Source of the DNA: Psychrobacter sp. UBA3480
Lineage (GTDB): Bacteria > Pseudomonadota > Gammaproteobacteria > Pseudomonadales > Moraxellaceae
Length of the DNA: 64,000 nt
Assembly (NCBI RefSeq): GCF_002377945.1
Contig: NZ_DFQV01000027.1
Location: 6,871-70,870, forward strand
Direction: 5' to 3'
Each line of letters starts with the position of its first letter. Position 1 is the first letter of the stretch. The notes beneath the pieces are model-generated. The model was not told where the DNA came from. It saw only the letters and a list, made by a program, of their open reading frames with translations, and did not search any database. Shown here piece after piece: positions 28,277 through 36,900 of the stretch. Made by a program: the position numbers and the translations under genes.

Positions 28277-28633
28277 ATGTTGAGAAATAAAATAAGTGTA
28301 AATGAGCCGAGCCGTTTGCGATTGCCCAAAAACATACTGGTAGCGTGGCTATTGCTAACGACAAGCATACTAGCTACTACGGCTGCCCACAGCGCGTGGT
28401 TTGAACGTTTGATTCCGCAAGGTGAGACGTATACGGTACGCGAGATAGATCGCGATTTAGCATTTGTGATAGATGGCTTTATCTACGATGCGCGCACGTC
28501 TTGTTTTTTGGCAGTGGGCGACCGAGTGATATTTTTTGAGGGGCGTCACGGTATTGATTACCGCGCAACTATATACGACTTGGATTCGCGTGAGCGCTGC
28601 AATTTACTACTGCGTGGTCGGTTGTACGAATAG
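28277..28633 (+). CDS. Small secreted or membrane-anchored hypothetical protein
   Basis: I do not recognise a named family. The 118-residue protein has a basic N-terminus, a hydrophobic segment (about 21-41, NILVAWLLLTTSILATTAAH) and a likely signal peptidase site after AHS or HSA, leaving about 75 residues in the periplasm. These contain two cysteines (in TSCFL and ERCNL) that could form a disulfide. The mature part looks like a small beta-rich domain (VREIDRDLAFVIDGFIYDA, GDRVIFFEGRHG). The stop codon falls within a 19-base tandem duplication. Confidence 0.7.
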   Translation: MLRNKISVNEPSRLRLPKNILVAWLLLTTSILATTAAHSAWFERLIPQGETYTVREIDRDLAFVIDGFIYDARTSCFLAVGDRVIFFEGRHGIDYRATIYDLDSRERCNLLLRGRLYE

Positions 28634-28695
28634 TGGTCGGCTCTACGAATAAAAGCAACGCATGAATAAAAGCGACGCATGAATAAAATGAACGC
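28614..28695. repeat. Nested short tandem repeats at the 3' end of a gene
   Basis: Two adjacent 19-base units (GTGGTCGGTTGTACGAATA and GTGGTCGGCTCTACGAATA; 28614-28632 and 28633-28651) span the stop codon. They run into nearly three 17-base units (GAATAAAAGCAACGCAT, GAATAAAAGCGACGCAT, GAATAAAATGAACGC) at 28647-28695. The pattern is typical of replication slippage. Confidence 0.75.
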
Positions 28696-28721
28696 TAAAG
28701 AGTACGGTAAAATTTAAACAT

Positions 28722-28758
28722 AAAAAAAGCCCCGAACATTGCTGTTCAGGGCTTTTTA
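28722..28758. terminator. Bidirectional terminator between the small secreted protein and tRNA-Phe
   Basis: AAAAAAGCCCcGAACA pairs with TGTTCaGGGCTTTTT around TTGC. A-run and T-run at the two ends allow it to end both the plus-strand gene and the minus-strand tRNA. Confidence 0.92.
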
Positions 28759-28774
28759 GAATTCTATTAACGAA

Positions 28775-28850
28775 TGGTGGCTCGAGGCAGGATCGAACTG
28801 CCGACACACGGATTTTCAATCCGTTGCTCTACCTACTGAGCTATCGAGCC
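28775..28850 (-). tRNA. tRNA-Phe (anticodon GAA)
   Basis: On the minus strand a full cloverleaf starts GGCTCGATAGCTCAGT (acceptor and D arm). The anticodon stem-loop CGGATTGAAAATCCG holds GAA, the T arm contains GTTCGATCC, and the gene ends CGAGCCACCA with the CCA encoded. The length is 76 bases including CCA. It is a single tRNA gene followed by the shared terminator. Confidence 0.97.
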
Positions 28851-28972
28851 GTCTTCGTTGAGGCGCTATTAAACTAAATATAGGCTCAGCTGTCAAGCAA
28901 TTTTTGCATTATATCTGATAAAAGACGATAAATAATCAGATATTAGTAAAATTAACCGTTTTAGCGCTTAGT

Positions 28973-29395
28973 TTAGTCTTTTACACGCAACAGTTCGTAC
29001 TCGCTCATGATGCGGTGAATATCAGCGTCAGCAGGGACAAATTCACGTACGCCTTTTCTAACTTCGCAATCATAGACCAGTTTAATAAACTTGGCATCGA
29101 TAGCACGTTTACGGTTTTCTGGATGCACAGTGAGATATTGCAGGCGTTTAGCATTGGTCTGACCATCATCAAAGCAGGCGACAGCTGCGATAGGCTTATC
29201 ATTGAACATCCCGACATAGAGATACTGTCCACGTTTAAACCCTTGCTCAACGATATTTAATACCTCGAGACCGTCAGGCTGTGCATCATCACTATCGTAC
29301 AATGCCTGCAAGCGCTCTGCTAGCTCATTGTCGCGAGCAGGTTTTTTGATAAGTGGCGCATCCAAACTATTAATGGCGATCGCTTCTAAAGGCAT
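28973..29395 (-). CDS. PanZ/PanM-like GNAT-fold protein
   Basis: A 140-residue protein that resembles the acetyl-CoA sensor PanZ, which triggers maturation of aspartate decarboxylase PanD in E. coli. The central GNAT-like strand pair is YLYVGMFNDKPIAAVACFDD, followed by RLQYLTVHPENRKRAIDAKFI, where an acetyl-CoA-binding loop is expected, although the classical R/Q-x-x-G-x-G/A motif is degenerate (PENRKRAID). The start at 29395 has AGGAACT well placed; an upstream in-frame ATG at 29491 adds a segment unlike the family. The PanZ assignment comes from general resemblance and is moderate; panD is not in the window. Confidence 0.6.
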   Translation of the reverse strand: MPLEAIAINSLDAPLIKKPARDNELAERLQALYDSDDAQPDGLEVLNIVEQGFKRGQYLYVGMFNDKPIAAVACFDDGQTNAKRLQYLTVHPENRKRAIDAKFIKLVYDCEVRKGVREFVPADADIHRIMSEYELLRVKD

Positions 29396-29781
29396 AGCAG
29401 TTCCTATAAATAGAGGGTTTCTATAGTATAAATAAGCAGTATGAGACAGCACGATGTCATAGCGTGCAGTGCCGTAAATAAAGGTCTTCAAAGTCGGCGC
29501 GAGTCATGATTGATAATACTGAACACACTATTTTAGCAGAATGAGGTGATTTTGTGCGTGGTTTACCGCTTGGTCGTGGCAGTAAATGTTAGGGTTTGCT
29601 ATGATGAGGCTATATAATATTTAGTATGTATAAACCCTAATATGTTGATATCTTTTGTATATATCATTTTCTAATATAGTTTTTGCTAAGGTCTGACCCA
29701 GACACTAGTAAAATATTTTGGGCAGGTTTTTGCCTTATTTATTGACCGCTTTTCACTGATAAAAACTGATAGAGAGTAGCC
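29396..29781. other. Divergent intergenic region upstream of hisB
   Basis: This gap of about 385 bases holds a perfect 9-base inverted repeat flanking a TATAAT box (see 29589-29640). No gene was seen. Confidence 0.5.
29589..29640. promoter_or_regulatory. Inverted repeat flanking a -10 box upstream of hisB
   Basis: TTAGGGTTT (29589-29597) and AAACCCTAA (29632-29640) are perfect 9-base inverted arms around a 34-base loop that contains TATAAT (29613-29618). It could be a paired operator around a promoter or a hairpin in a leader; the regulator is unknown. Confidence 0.4.
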
Positions 29782-30447
29782 ATGACAGCCAATGCAACGA
29801 CGACTGCTGCCACACCTGAGCAAACTGAGTCAAAAAACGTAAATCTATATGGTCGCCCTGAACGTATCGCGACCGTTGAACGTATCACTGCCGAAACGCA
29901 AATCACCTGTACCGTTAATTTAGATGGTACGGGTAAAGGCACGGTAGACACTGGCGTACCATTTTTGGATCATATGATTGATCAAATTAAGCGTCACGGT
30001 TTGTTTGACTTAGATATAAAATGTACGGGTGATACGTTTATTGATGACCATCATAGCGTCGAAGACACTGGTATTACCCTTGGTCAAGCTTTTAACAAAG
30101 CATTGGGTGACAAAAAAGGCATTCGTCGTTATGGGCACTTCTATGCGCCGCTAGATGAGTCATTAACCCGTGCTGTCGTCGATCTGTCAGGGCGTCCTGG
30201 TTTGCATATGGATATCCCATTTACGCGCTCGCACGTCGGCCGTTTCGATGTTGACCTATTTAGTGAGTTCTTTTACGGGTTCGTCAATCACTCATGGATG
30301 ACTGTGCATTTGGACAATCTAAAAGGCAAAAATAGCCATCATCAAATTGAATCAACCTTTAAAGCCTTTGCTCGTGCGTTACGTATGGCCTGTGAGTACG
30401 ATGAGCGTGCATTGAATACCCTGCCATCGACCAAAGAAGCTTTCTAA
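29782..30447 (+). CDS. hisB: Imidazoleglycerol-phosphate dehydratase
   Basis: Dehydrates imidazole-glycerol phosphate to imidazole-acetol phosphate in histidine synthesis. It is the monofunctional form without the phosphatase domain. The duplicated metal-binding motifs are clear: [27 protein letters not shown], and later [35 protein letters not shown]. The core fits the usual length of about 195 residues, with an extra polar N-terminus of about 25 residues. hisH follows after a gap that contains a palindromic repeat. The pathway genes hisA (53961) and others are separate. Confidence 0.96.
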   Translation: MTANATTTAATPEQTESKNVNLYGRPERIATVERITAETQITCTVNLDGTGKGTVDTGVPFLDHMIDQIKRHGLFDLDIKCTGDTFIDDHHSVEDTGITLGQAFNKALGDKKGIRRYGHFYAPLDESLTRAVVDLSGRPGLHMDIPFTRSHVGRFDVDLFSEFFYGFVNHSWMTVHLDNLKGKNSHHQIESTFKAFARALRMACEYDERALNTLPSTKEAF

Positions 30448-30467
30448 GGCGTATTTAAGGCTGTTCT

Positions 30468-30549
30468 ATAAGGTTACTCAAAAGGGCCAGTCAAGCTTGG
30501 CGTACTAGTTGTACAGCCTGCGCTTGACTTCCTTGTAGCAAAACCTTAT
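30468..30549. repeat. Palindromic interspersed repeat, copy 2
   Basis: An 82-base element between hisB and hisH with ends ATAAGGTT and AACCTTAT. The inner arms AGTCAAGC and GCTTGACT are perfect complements, with GGCGTAC-TAGTT-GTACAGCC at the centre. The segment CGCTTGACTTCCTTGTAGC resembles CGCTTGTTTTCCTTGCTAC in the copy behind dnaK. In RNA it would fold into a long hairpin that could affect expression of hisH relative to hisB. Confidence 0.65.
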
Positions 30550-30648
30550 CTACACCCGCGATAATAGAAAAGGCCATAGCCAACAATATAAATGGTCAAT
30601 AATATAAATAGTACAGTAGTCAAAATATTTAAAAATGAGAACCAATCG

Positions 30649-31284
30649 ATGACTAAAGTAGCACTACTAGATTATGGTATGGGCAACCTGCACTCTGCTT
30701 GCAAGGCCCTATCGGTAGTCGGGGCAGAAGTCTCTATCACCAATGATCCAAAAATCGTCGCGGCGGCTGATAAGATCGTTTTCCCTGGTGTGGGTGCGAT
30801 GCGCGACTGTATCGCTGGCATGCATAAAGCAGGCATTGATGACGTCATACGCCATGCAGTATTTAACAAGCCCGTTATGGCCATCTGTGTGGGCATGCAG
30901 GCATTGTTTGAGCAGTCAGCTGAAAATGGTGGCACGGACTGTTTGGGCATCTTAAGCGGCAGTGTAGAAGCGTTTGACCCTACGTGGAAAGACAAACAGG
31001 GTGCAACGATAAAAGTACCGCATATGGGCTGGAATACCATTAGCGGTATGGATTTTGACCATCCGCTCTGGCACGGTATTGAAGACAACGCGCATTTTTA
31101 TTTCGTGCATAGTTATTACTGTGAACCTGCTGATAGCTCACAAGTGGCGGCGGTATGTGACTATGGTCAACCGTTCTGTGCCAGTGTGATCCAAGACAAT
31201 CTATTTGCCACCCAGTTCCATCCAGAAAAGAGCCATACCGCTGGCTTGCAACTGCTCAAGAACTTTGTAGAGTGGAATGTGTAA
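30649..31284 (+). CDS. hisH: Imidazole glycerol phosphate synthase, glutaminase subunit HisH
   Basis: Releases ammonia from glutamine for HisF in the ring-forming step of histidine synthesis, joining it to purine metabolism through AICAR. The class-I glutamine amidotransferase triad is the cysteine in [14 protein letters not shown] and the His/Glu pair in [18 protein letters not shown]. The N-terminus [14 protein letters not shown] is typical. ATG at 30649 ([10 protein letters not shown]) gives the family length of 211 residues; an upstream in-frame start at 30592 adds 19 atypical residues. hisF is not adjacent. A terminator follows at 31322. Confidence 0.95.
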   Translation: MTKVALLDYGMGNLHSACKALSVVGAEVSITNDPKIVAAADKIVFPGVGAMRDCIAGMHKAGIDDVIRHAVFNKPVMAICVGMQALFEQSAENGGTDCLGILSGSVEAFDPTWKDKQGATIKVPHMGWNTISGMDFDHPLWHGIEDNAHFYFVHSYYCEPADSSQVAAVCDYGQPFCASVIQDNLFATQFHPEKSHTAGLQLLKNFVEWNV

Positions 31285-31321
31285 GTAGTTGATAAACGTG
31301 AAGTGAATATTTAATTTAGTA

Positions 31322-31357
31322 GAAGGTAGATTATCAATTGTATAATCTGCCTTTTTT
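31322..31357 (+). terminator. Terminator after hisH
   Basis: AAGGTAGATTAT pairs with ATAATCTGCCTT (one G-T mismatch pair) around CAATTGT and is followed by a T-run. Confidence 0.9.
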
Positions 31358-31467
31358 ATGCTCAGCAATCACTTTGTAGCTGCCATTCTTTAGCTACTAT
31401 AGTTTAGCCATCATGGTTTAGTGATACGCTCAGTTATTTTCTACTTGCTTATACTTGGAATATCTCA

Positions 31468-31857
31468 GTGGATTTTACTGCCTTTAAAATGAATGTTGTG
31501 GAAACAACTGGCCTTGCCAAAGATGCCTTACATATCTATGTCGGTGTCGGTGTTTATCTGCTGTGTCTGATTGCGCTGCGTCCTATTATAAAAAGCCAAG
31601 GTATTCGGTCATTTATCGCTTTGATCGTCGTGACTTGCATTGCGCTGTTGGGTGAGTATTTAGACAATCGAGATACGATTGAATCGCTTGGCTTGGCAAG
31701 CTTGAGCCGTGATCAAATACTCGCGAGTATCCGTGATTTGATTAATACCTGTATGCTGCCGTATGTGCTCTTTGCGCTGAATAAGTGGACGACTATATTT
31801 CGACCAACCAATAAATCGACTTCACTGACCAAACGCCATAAAAAAACGGACTATTAA
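31468..31857 (+). CDS. Small multi-pass membrane protein, unknown
   Basis: A 129-residue protein with a GTG start at 31468 (an ATG at 31489 is also in frame). Hydrophobic segments lie near LHIYVGVGVYLLCLIAL, SFIALIVVTCIALLGEYL and MLPYVLFALNKW, and a basic tail follows. I do not recognise a family with confidence; the arrangement suggests a small inner-membrane protein. Its last codons and stop lie inside the stem of a terminator (31842-31871), so translation and termination overlap. Confidence 0.6.
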   Translation: MDFTAFKMNVVETTGLAKDALHIYVGVGVYLLCLIALRPIIKSQGIRSFIALIVVTCIALLGEYLDNRDTIESLGLASLSRDQILASIRDLINTCMLPYVLFALNKWTTIFRPTNKSTSLTKRHKKTDY

Positions 31858-31871
31858 TTAGTCCGTTTTCT
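31842..31871. terminator. Terminator overlapping the stop codon of the small membrane protein
   Basis: AAAACGGACTA pairs with TAGTCCGTTTT around TTAAT. The TAA stop at 31855-31857 lies in the loop region. A-run and T-run at the ends make it potentially bidirectional, and the convergent gene ending at 31880 may share it. Confidence 0.88.
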
Positions 31872-31879
31872 GTTGTACC

Positions 31880-32347
31880 TCAAAAAATATTTAGTTTATT
31901 GCTTGAGGAGAGGAACAAAGCTAATATCACAGCAATTATCGGCAATACCAAAAATTTACTCCATCCAAACGGCAAAGCATAAGCCAGCTTCGGGTAAAAA
32001 GGGCAGACATAGACAGCTATTCTGTCTTCTGAAGTTATCGAATTCGCTACTGCCTTTCTAACTCCTTTTTCACCAAAACTACGCACCCCTCCAAAAGCAT
32101 TTAGTAATGTGCTGGTATAGATGACACCTTCGAACTCATATTGATACTTAATAAAAAGCTCATGCACATCATCCAGATAAGAGAATTTGGCAGAAGTAAT
32201 CACTATTCTTTTGCTTAAAACCTTTGAATCTACTTTTGGAAAACATAAAAAGATAAAGTCAGTTATGATCGCTATTAAGATCCACACCAAAAAAATAGCT
32301 GAAAATATAAATATGCCATAGAGTAAAAATATTGGGTACATAGCCAT
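31880..32347 (-). CDS. DUF3592-like membrane protein
   Basis: A 155-residue protein with an N-terminal membrane segment (about 5-32), a soluble middle of about 90 residues, and a C-terminal membrane segment (about 130-148, LVLPIIAVILALFL). The middle reads YQYEFEGVIYTSTLLNAFGG and DRIAVYVCPFYPKLAYALPF, resembling the beta-sandwich pattern of DUF3592 proteins (Y-x-Y-x-V-x-G near the start, VYYDPxNP near the end). No function is known. The gene is AT-rich and lies between unrelated core genes, so it may be acquired. Confidence 0.6.
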   Translation of the reverse strand: MAMYPIFLLYGIFIFSAIFLVWILIAIITDFIFLCFPKVDSKVLSKRIVITSAKFSYLDDVHELFIKYQYEFEGVIYTSTLLNAFGGVRSFGEKGVRKAVANSITSEDRIAVYVCPFYPKLAYALPFGWSKFLVLPIIAVILALFLSSSNKLNIF

Positions 32348-32378
32348 CAGACTCTAGGTTATATGTTAGCTATATTTA

Positions 32379-33701
32379 TTAGCTATTAGCCTCGTCATAC
32401 AGCTCACGTACGACTTCACCAATCGCTTTGATACCATCAGTCAGTGTCTGCTCATCAGCGGCAATACTCATACGGATACATTCGTGCGCATGCTGATAAT
32501 CGCTAACATCGACGCCAGGGAAGAAGTACTCACTTGGCACAATAAGCGTGCCTTTTTCTTTTAGGCGCTCGTATAGATCCAGCGTGCTAATCGGCAAGTC
32601 TTTAAACCATAACCATAAGAATATTGCGCCTTCAGGTTTATGAATGACCAAAGGATAGTCGCCCAAGGCTTCTTTTAATAGCTTCACCGCGAGTGTCGCC
32701 TGCTTTTGATAAAACGGCTTGATGTCGTTATCAGATAATTGCTTGATACGATCGTTTTCTACCAGTGGCGTAGCAATCGCTGCACCAAAGCGTGTCGGCG
32801 CTAGATTAACCACGGCATTCATCGCACTAACCGCTTCAATGACTTTGGCGTCGGCCACAATAATACCCGTACGCATACCAGGCAAACCAATCTTCGACAG
32901 GCTGAAGCAAAGAATCGTATTGTTATCCCAATTCAGATGCGCGTCAGAATAGATGATATTGGGGAAAGGCATACCATAGGCATTATCAATGATGAGAGGT
33001 ATGTCATAGCGTTTGGCAATCTCGGCCAAATGCGCCATTTCATCATCGGTTAGCACATTGCCAGTCGGATTGGTCGGGCGTGAGCAACAAATAGCCCCGA
33101 TACGACCTTCCTTTAGCGCTGGCAAGTTCTCTAATGCGTCAAAATCCACACGGTATTTAAAGAAGCCTTCCTCACCATCATGCGTCACTTCATCGATATG
33201 CGGTAATACGGCGGTGAAATGCTGACCTTCCACATGCACATCGCTATAGCCAATATATTCAGGGGTCAATGGCAGTAGAATGGACTTGTCGATAGACTCG
33301 CTATTCTCATCAGCGAACGCACCGCCAAATAGGTTAAACAAATAGAAGAACGCATTCTGTGAGCCATTGGTCAGAGCGATATTTTCTGAGGTGAGATTCC
33401 AATCGTAATGACGGTTAAAGAAGCCAACCAACGCATCGATAAAGGCGGCATCACCTTGCGGATTAGAGTAGTTCGCCATGCTAATAATCGCGCTACTATT
33501 GGGCACGCCTGCATCGTTATCAACACCTAGTGCCTTATACGTCTCCAAAAACAACTCATTGACGGCATCAATTTTGGCAGGGTTACCACCGCCCAGCATG
33601 TTGACTGGCTGATCGCTTTTTAGCGCGTCGCCCAGATCATCCATCAATTGTGAGATGCCAGTGGGCTGGGTAAATTTTTGACCGAACTTTGAGAATTTCA
33701 T
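32379..33701 (-). CDS. avtA: Valine-pyruvate aminotransferase
   Basis: A PLP fold-type I transaminase that interconverts valine/pyruvate and 2-oxoisovalerate/alanine. The N-terminus (FSKFGQKFTQPTGISQLMDDL, then MLGGGNPA) and NIALTNGSQNAFFYLFNLF match E. coli AvtA closely. The PLP lysine is K270 in CFSLSKIGLPGMRTG, with the Asn/Asp-Tyr pair upstream in SRPTNPTGN and IDNAYG. At 440 residues it is some 20 longer than the E. coli enzyme. It is a single gene, next to the accessory region with the STAND protein. Confidence 0.93.
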   Translation of the reverse strand: MKFSKFGQKFTQPTGISQLMDDLGDALKSDQPVNMLGGGNPAKIDAVNELFLETYKALGVDNDAGVPNSSAIISMANYSNPQGDAAFIDALVGFFNRHYDWNLTSENIALTNGSQNAFFYLFNLFGGAFADENSESIDKSILLPLTPEYIGYSDVHVEGQHFTAVLPHIDEVTHDGEEGFFKYRVDFDALENLPALKEGRIGAICCSRPTNPTGNVLTDDEMAHLAEIAKRYDIPLIIDNAYGMPFPNIIYSDAHLNWDNNTILCFSLSKIGLPGMRTGIIVADAKVIEAVSAMNAVVNLAPTRFGAAIATPLVENDRIKQLSDNDIKPFYQKQATLAVKLLKEALGDYPLVIHKPEGAIFLWLWFKDLPISTLDLYERLKEKGTLIVPSEYFFPGVDVSDYQHAHECIRMSIAADEQTLTDGIKAIGEVVRELYDEANS

Positions 33702-33842
33702 AAGGCTACCATGCTGTTTGGGAGGGTGTTATAAGTTGGTATTTAACCGATAAAGTTGGGCTAGTATAGCAAATGAGGACTATAAAATAAGCAAAGTGCA
33801 TGGTTGATATTGGTTTATATGCTTATACGTCTAATGAAGCAA

Positions 33843-33872
33843 AAAACGCCTGCTATATGAATAGAAGGCGTT
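33843..33872 (-). terminator. Terminator of the STAND NTPase gene
   Basis: On the minus strand AAACGCCTtCTAT pairs with ATAGcAGGCGTTT and runs into TTTTTT. It lies about 65 bases past the stop codon of the large gene. Confidence 0.8.
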
Positions 33873-33934
33873 TGGGTTTGAGGAGCTTAGTAAGGCTTTA
33901 GATGGATAAAAGAAGTACAACGTATTGCAATTGT

Positions 33935-36900
33935 CTAATAATCAAAACCCTCGTCTTTTTTTCCTTTTTCAGCTTCTTTTAACTCTTGAGTGTTGATAGC
34001 TTCTAACCATTCAGTGCGTTTAGTTTCTAAATACGGAACATAATTTTCTAAGCTATTCTTAATTAAATATTCTTTGAGTGAGTCGAGTACATCAAGTCGC
34101 TCTCGCATACCATTAGAGTAACTACCTGTATAACTGTATATTTCATAGACATTATGGACTAACACTGCGTCTATAACAGATTTAGGGTTATTAGTATTAT
34201 TAATAAAATAAACTATTAGATTGCTCCAATGAAATTTCCTAACTCCTATTTGGTCTTCAATCCTTAATAAGTTCGCGTATTTAATCCAAAAATCTATCCT
34301 TACTTGCTCATCTTCATTTATCCAGTTAATTACTGTGCTTTCTTCAGCATAAAAAAGCAAATCTGATCTATCCCACGATATAACATTAAATATTAGATAT
34401 CCATTCTCTACAAACCTTTTGATAAACTGCTTAGTATCAGTTTTTAATAGAGCTTTTAAAGCTACAAAGGTTTGGGTTTCGTGATTTAATGATAAATATT
34501 TTTCTGAGTTAAATAGCTCAATAAATACGTCAAAAGCTTTTTCGATACTCTTATTGTTAGAGAGTAAAAGCTTAAGCATACCCTCTAGATCAAAGGTTTT
34601 ATGACTACTATAAATTGAAGGCACACGTTTTAAAAAGGGTGAAATATATTTATCTGGTAGGCTTTTTATGTAGGTTGATTCAAGTTGAAAGGTTTGATCA
34701 ATAGCAATTTCATAACCATTCTGGATCAAAGAATCAAAAACTTTTTCGAATTGCTCTGATGATATTTCTCTACGTCCTTTTTTCACAGAAATCCAAGCAT
34801 AGTCGTAAAAATCAATATCTAATTTTAAGTCTAACAATTCACACAGAAAGTCAAAGTCTTCATCTGTTTGACTTAACTCAAAAGTTAACCAAGGTACGAC
34901 TTGCTTAAATTCATCTGATTTCACTAGCTCTAAGATAGTTGATTTATAGTCACTAAAGGAGTTGTTTTTCAATTCCTTTAACAAGCCTAGTAATAAGTAA
35001 GGACACCTATTTATTGATAAGTCCGCAAGTCCCTGTAAAACATTAATTAAATTGCTATGTTCTATCAATTTTGGATAGATTACTGTGCCGGTGTATTCAA
35101 GACTTGGGTTGTCGCTACTCAGTAATAGTGCAAGATAAGAGTGCAAGTCATTGTTGTTCACTAATTCGTTAGAAATATATTGAATAAAATTATTATAATT
35201 ATTAAAGTTGGGAACTTTAAGGCTCAAGCGTTTATCAGCTTGTCTTTGATATCTTGCTAAATCAAAACCACCTATCAGTATATAATGGTGAATTAACTGT
35301 TTTAATTCACCTAACTTAGGTTGAAGCGTAATAATTAAACTTTGCAAGTCTTGAAGAGTTTGAGGGTGTTTCTTTTGTAATTCTTCATAATCATATGCAA
35401 TAAGCTCATTCAAGGCAATTGAGGCTTTAATAAACGGTTTCCTACTATGGAAATCTAGTATATATCTATCCATAAACCCACCTTGATAACAACTTCGAAT
35501 GAGTGGTTTTAGCTGACTGGCGAAAATCTCTCTAGCATCTGTATAATCTAGACTATCAAGTTGATTTAAAAGATTTAATAAGAAATCGGTCCAATTCCAA
35601 ATTTCACCATTAGTCTTGGGGCGATAGCCATATCCATCTCTTTTTTCACCATTATCTAAGTTTGAATATAAAACACCACCTGAATTAAAATCTATTGCTG
35701 ATTTTAATATGTTTAAGAGTATCTCAAAGTCTTTATTATCGAATAGCTGTTGTAGTAGTGGTTTTTTCAAATCTAATGTAGCTAAGCTTTCAGATGTATA
35801 AAGACTAAACATTGAGGTTAGAGTGCTTTGAGTAGATGAGTCTTTTGGCTTATTTTTTGCTATAGCCAATAGTAAATTAAAAGACTGACTGAAGCTCTCA
35901 TATTTATAAGATAGAAGTTTAATAAGATATTCGATTTTAGAGATGTGAGGGTTTTTAGAAGTTAAAAAGAGATTATCTCGAGTATGACGTTCTTCTATTA
36001 ACTCTAAGATAGCTCTAGGTTCAATATGGGATAGTAGGCGCAAGTAATTAATTTCTTCTTCAGAGATAGATCCATCGAGAAGTTTTTTACCTATAACTCC
36101 TTCCTTAGTTAATATTTTTTGAGCAAATTTACGTACTTCTTCATTATCATGTAAGTAACTTAAACGTTTAATCATCGAGCGTTGTAATCGATTTGGCATT
36201 TTAACAAATATGTCGTGTAGTTCATCATCATCAATCCACTGTAAGGCTTGTTTAGAGAGATGGTTTGCTAAGACATGAGGTAGTATGGCTCTAAAATTAC
36301 CACGTTGTTGAACAACATCTTTAGCCTTTAATTGCTCAATGACTTGTTTTGCAGTTCTAGGTGATATTTCAGCGATATCAGACAATATTTGGAGTTCTGA
36401 GTTTGGCTCTGATAAATCCTTAATATTAAATGAAAAAACCAATGAGAAAACTTGAGCAATCTTGTAGTTCTCTTCATTGATCTGGCCATTTTGATAAAAC
36501 AAACGCTCAAATAATTGTTTATCATTTAATATAGCAATATTATCTACATTATTCACAGTCGACGCGATAGCAAGAGCTAGTCGATAATTGCCACCTGTTA
36601 ACTGCGCAATATCATGTGGGATAGGGTTGTTGATTTCAGGGTAATGGCGTTCTATTACCTTTTGAACAAGAGTAGGACTATTTGGCTCAAGTTTAAAAAC
36701 TGACGTTTTTTCGGGTAAGTCATCAGAAATATCGTATTCGATAGTCAGTAGAGAAATCTGACTATCGTCATTAGTGACAGATTTAGTTAATATTTCATGT
36801 TGGTCACGCCCACAGTTATCAACGATAACGAGAAATTTCTTATTTTTCTGTTTAAGATCTTCTATAAAGTGTAGTGGAAGAGGGGATGGTGATTCACCAT

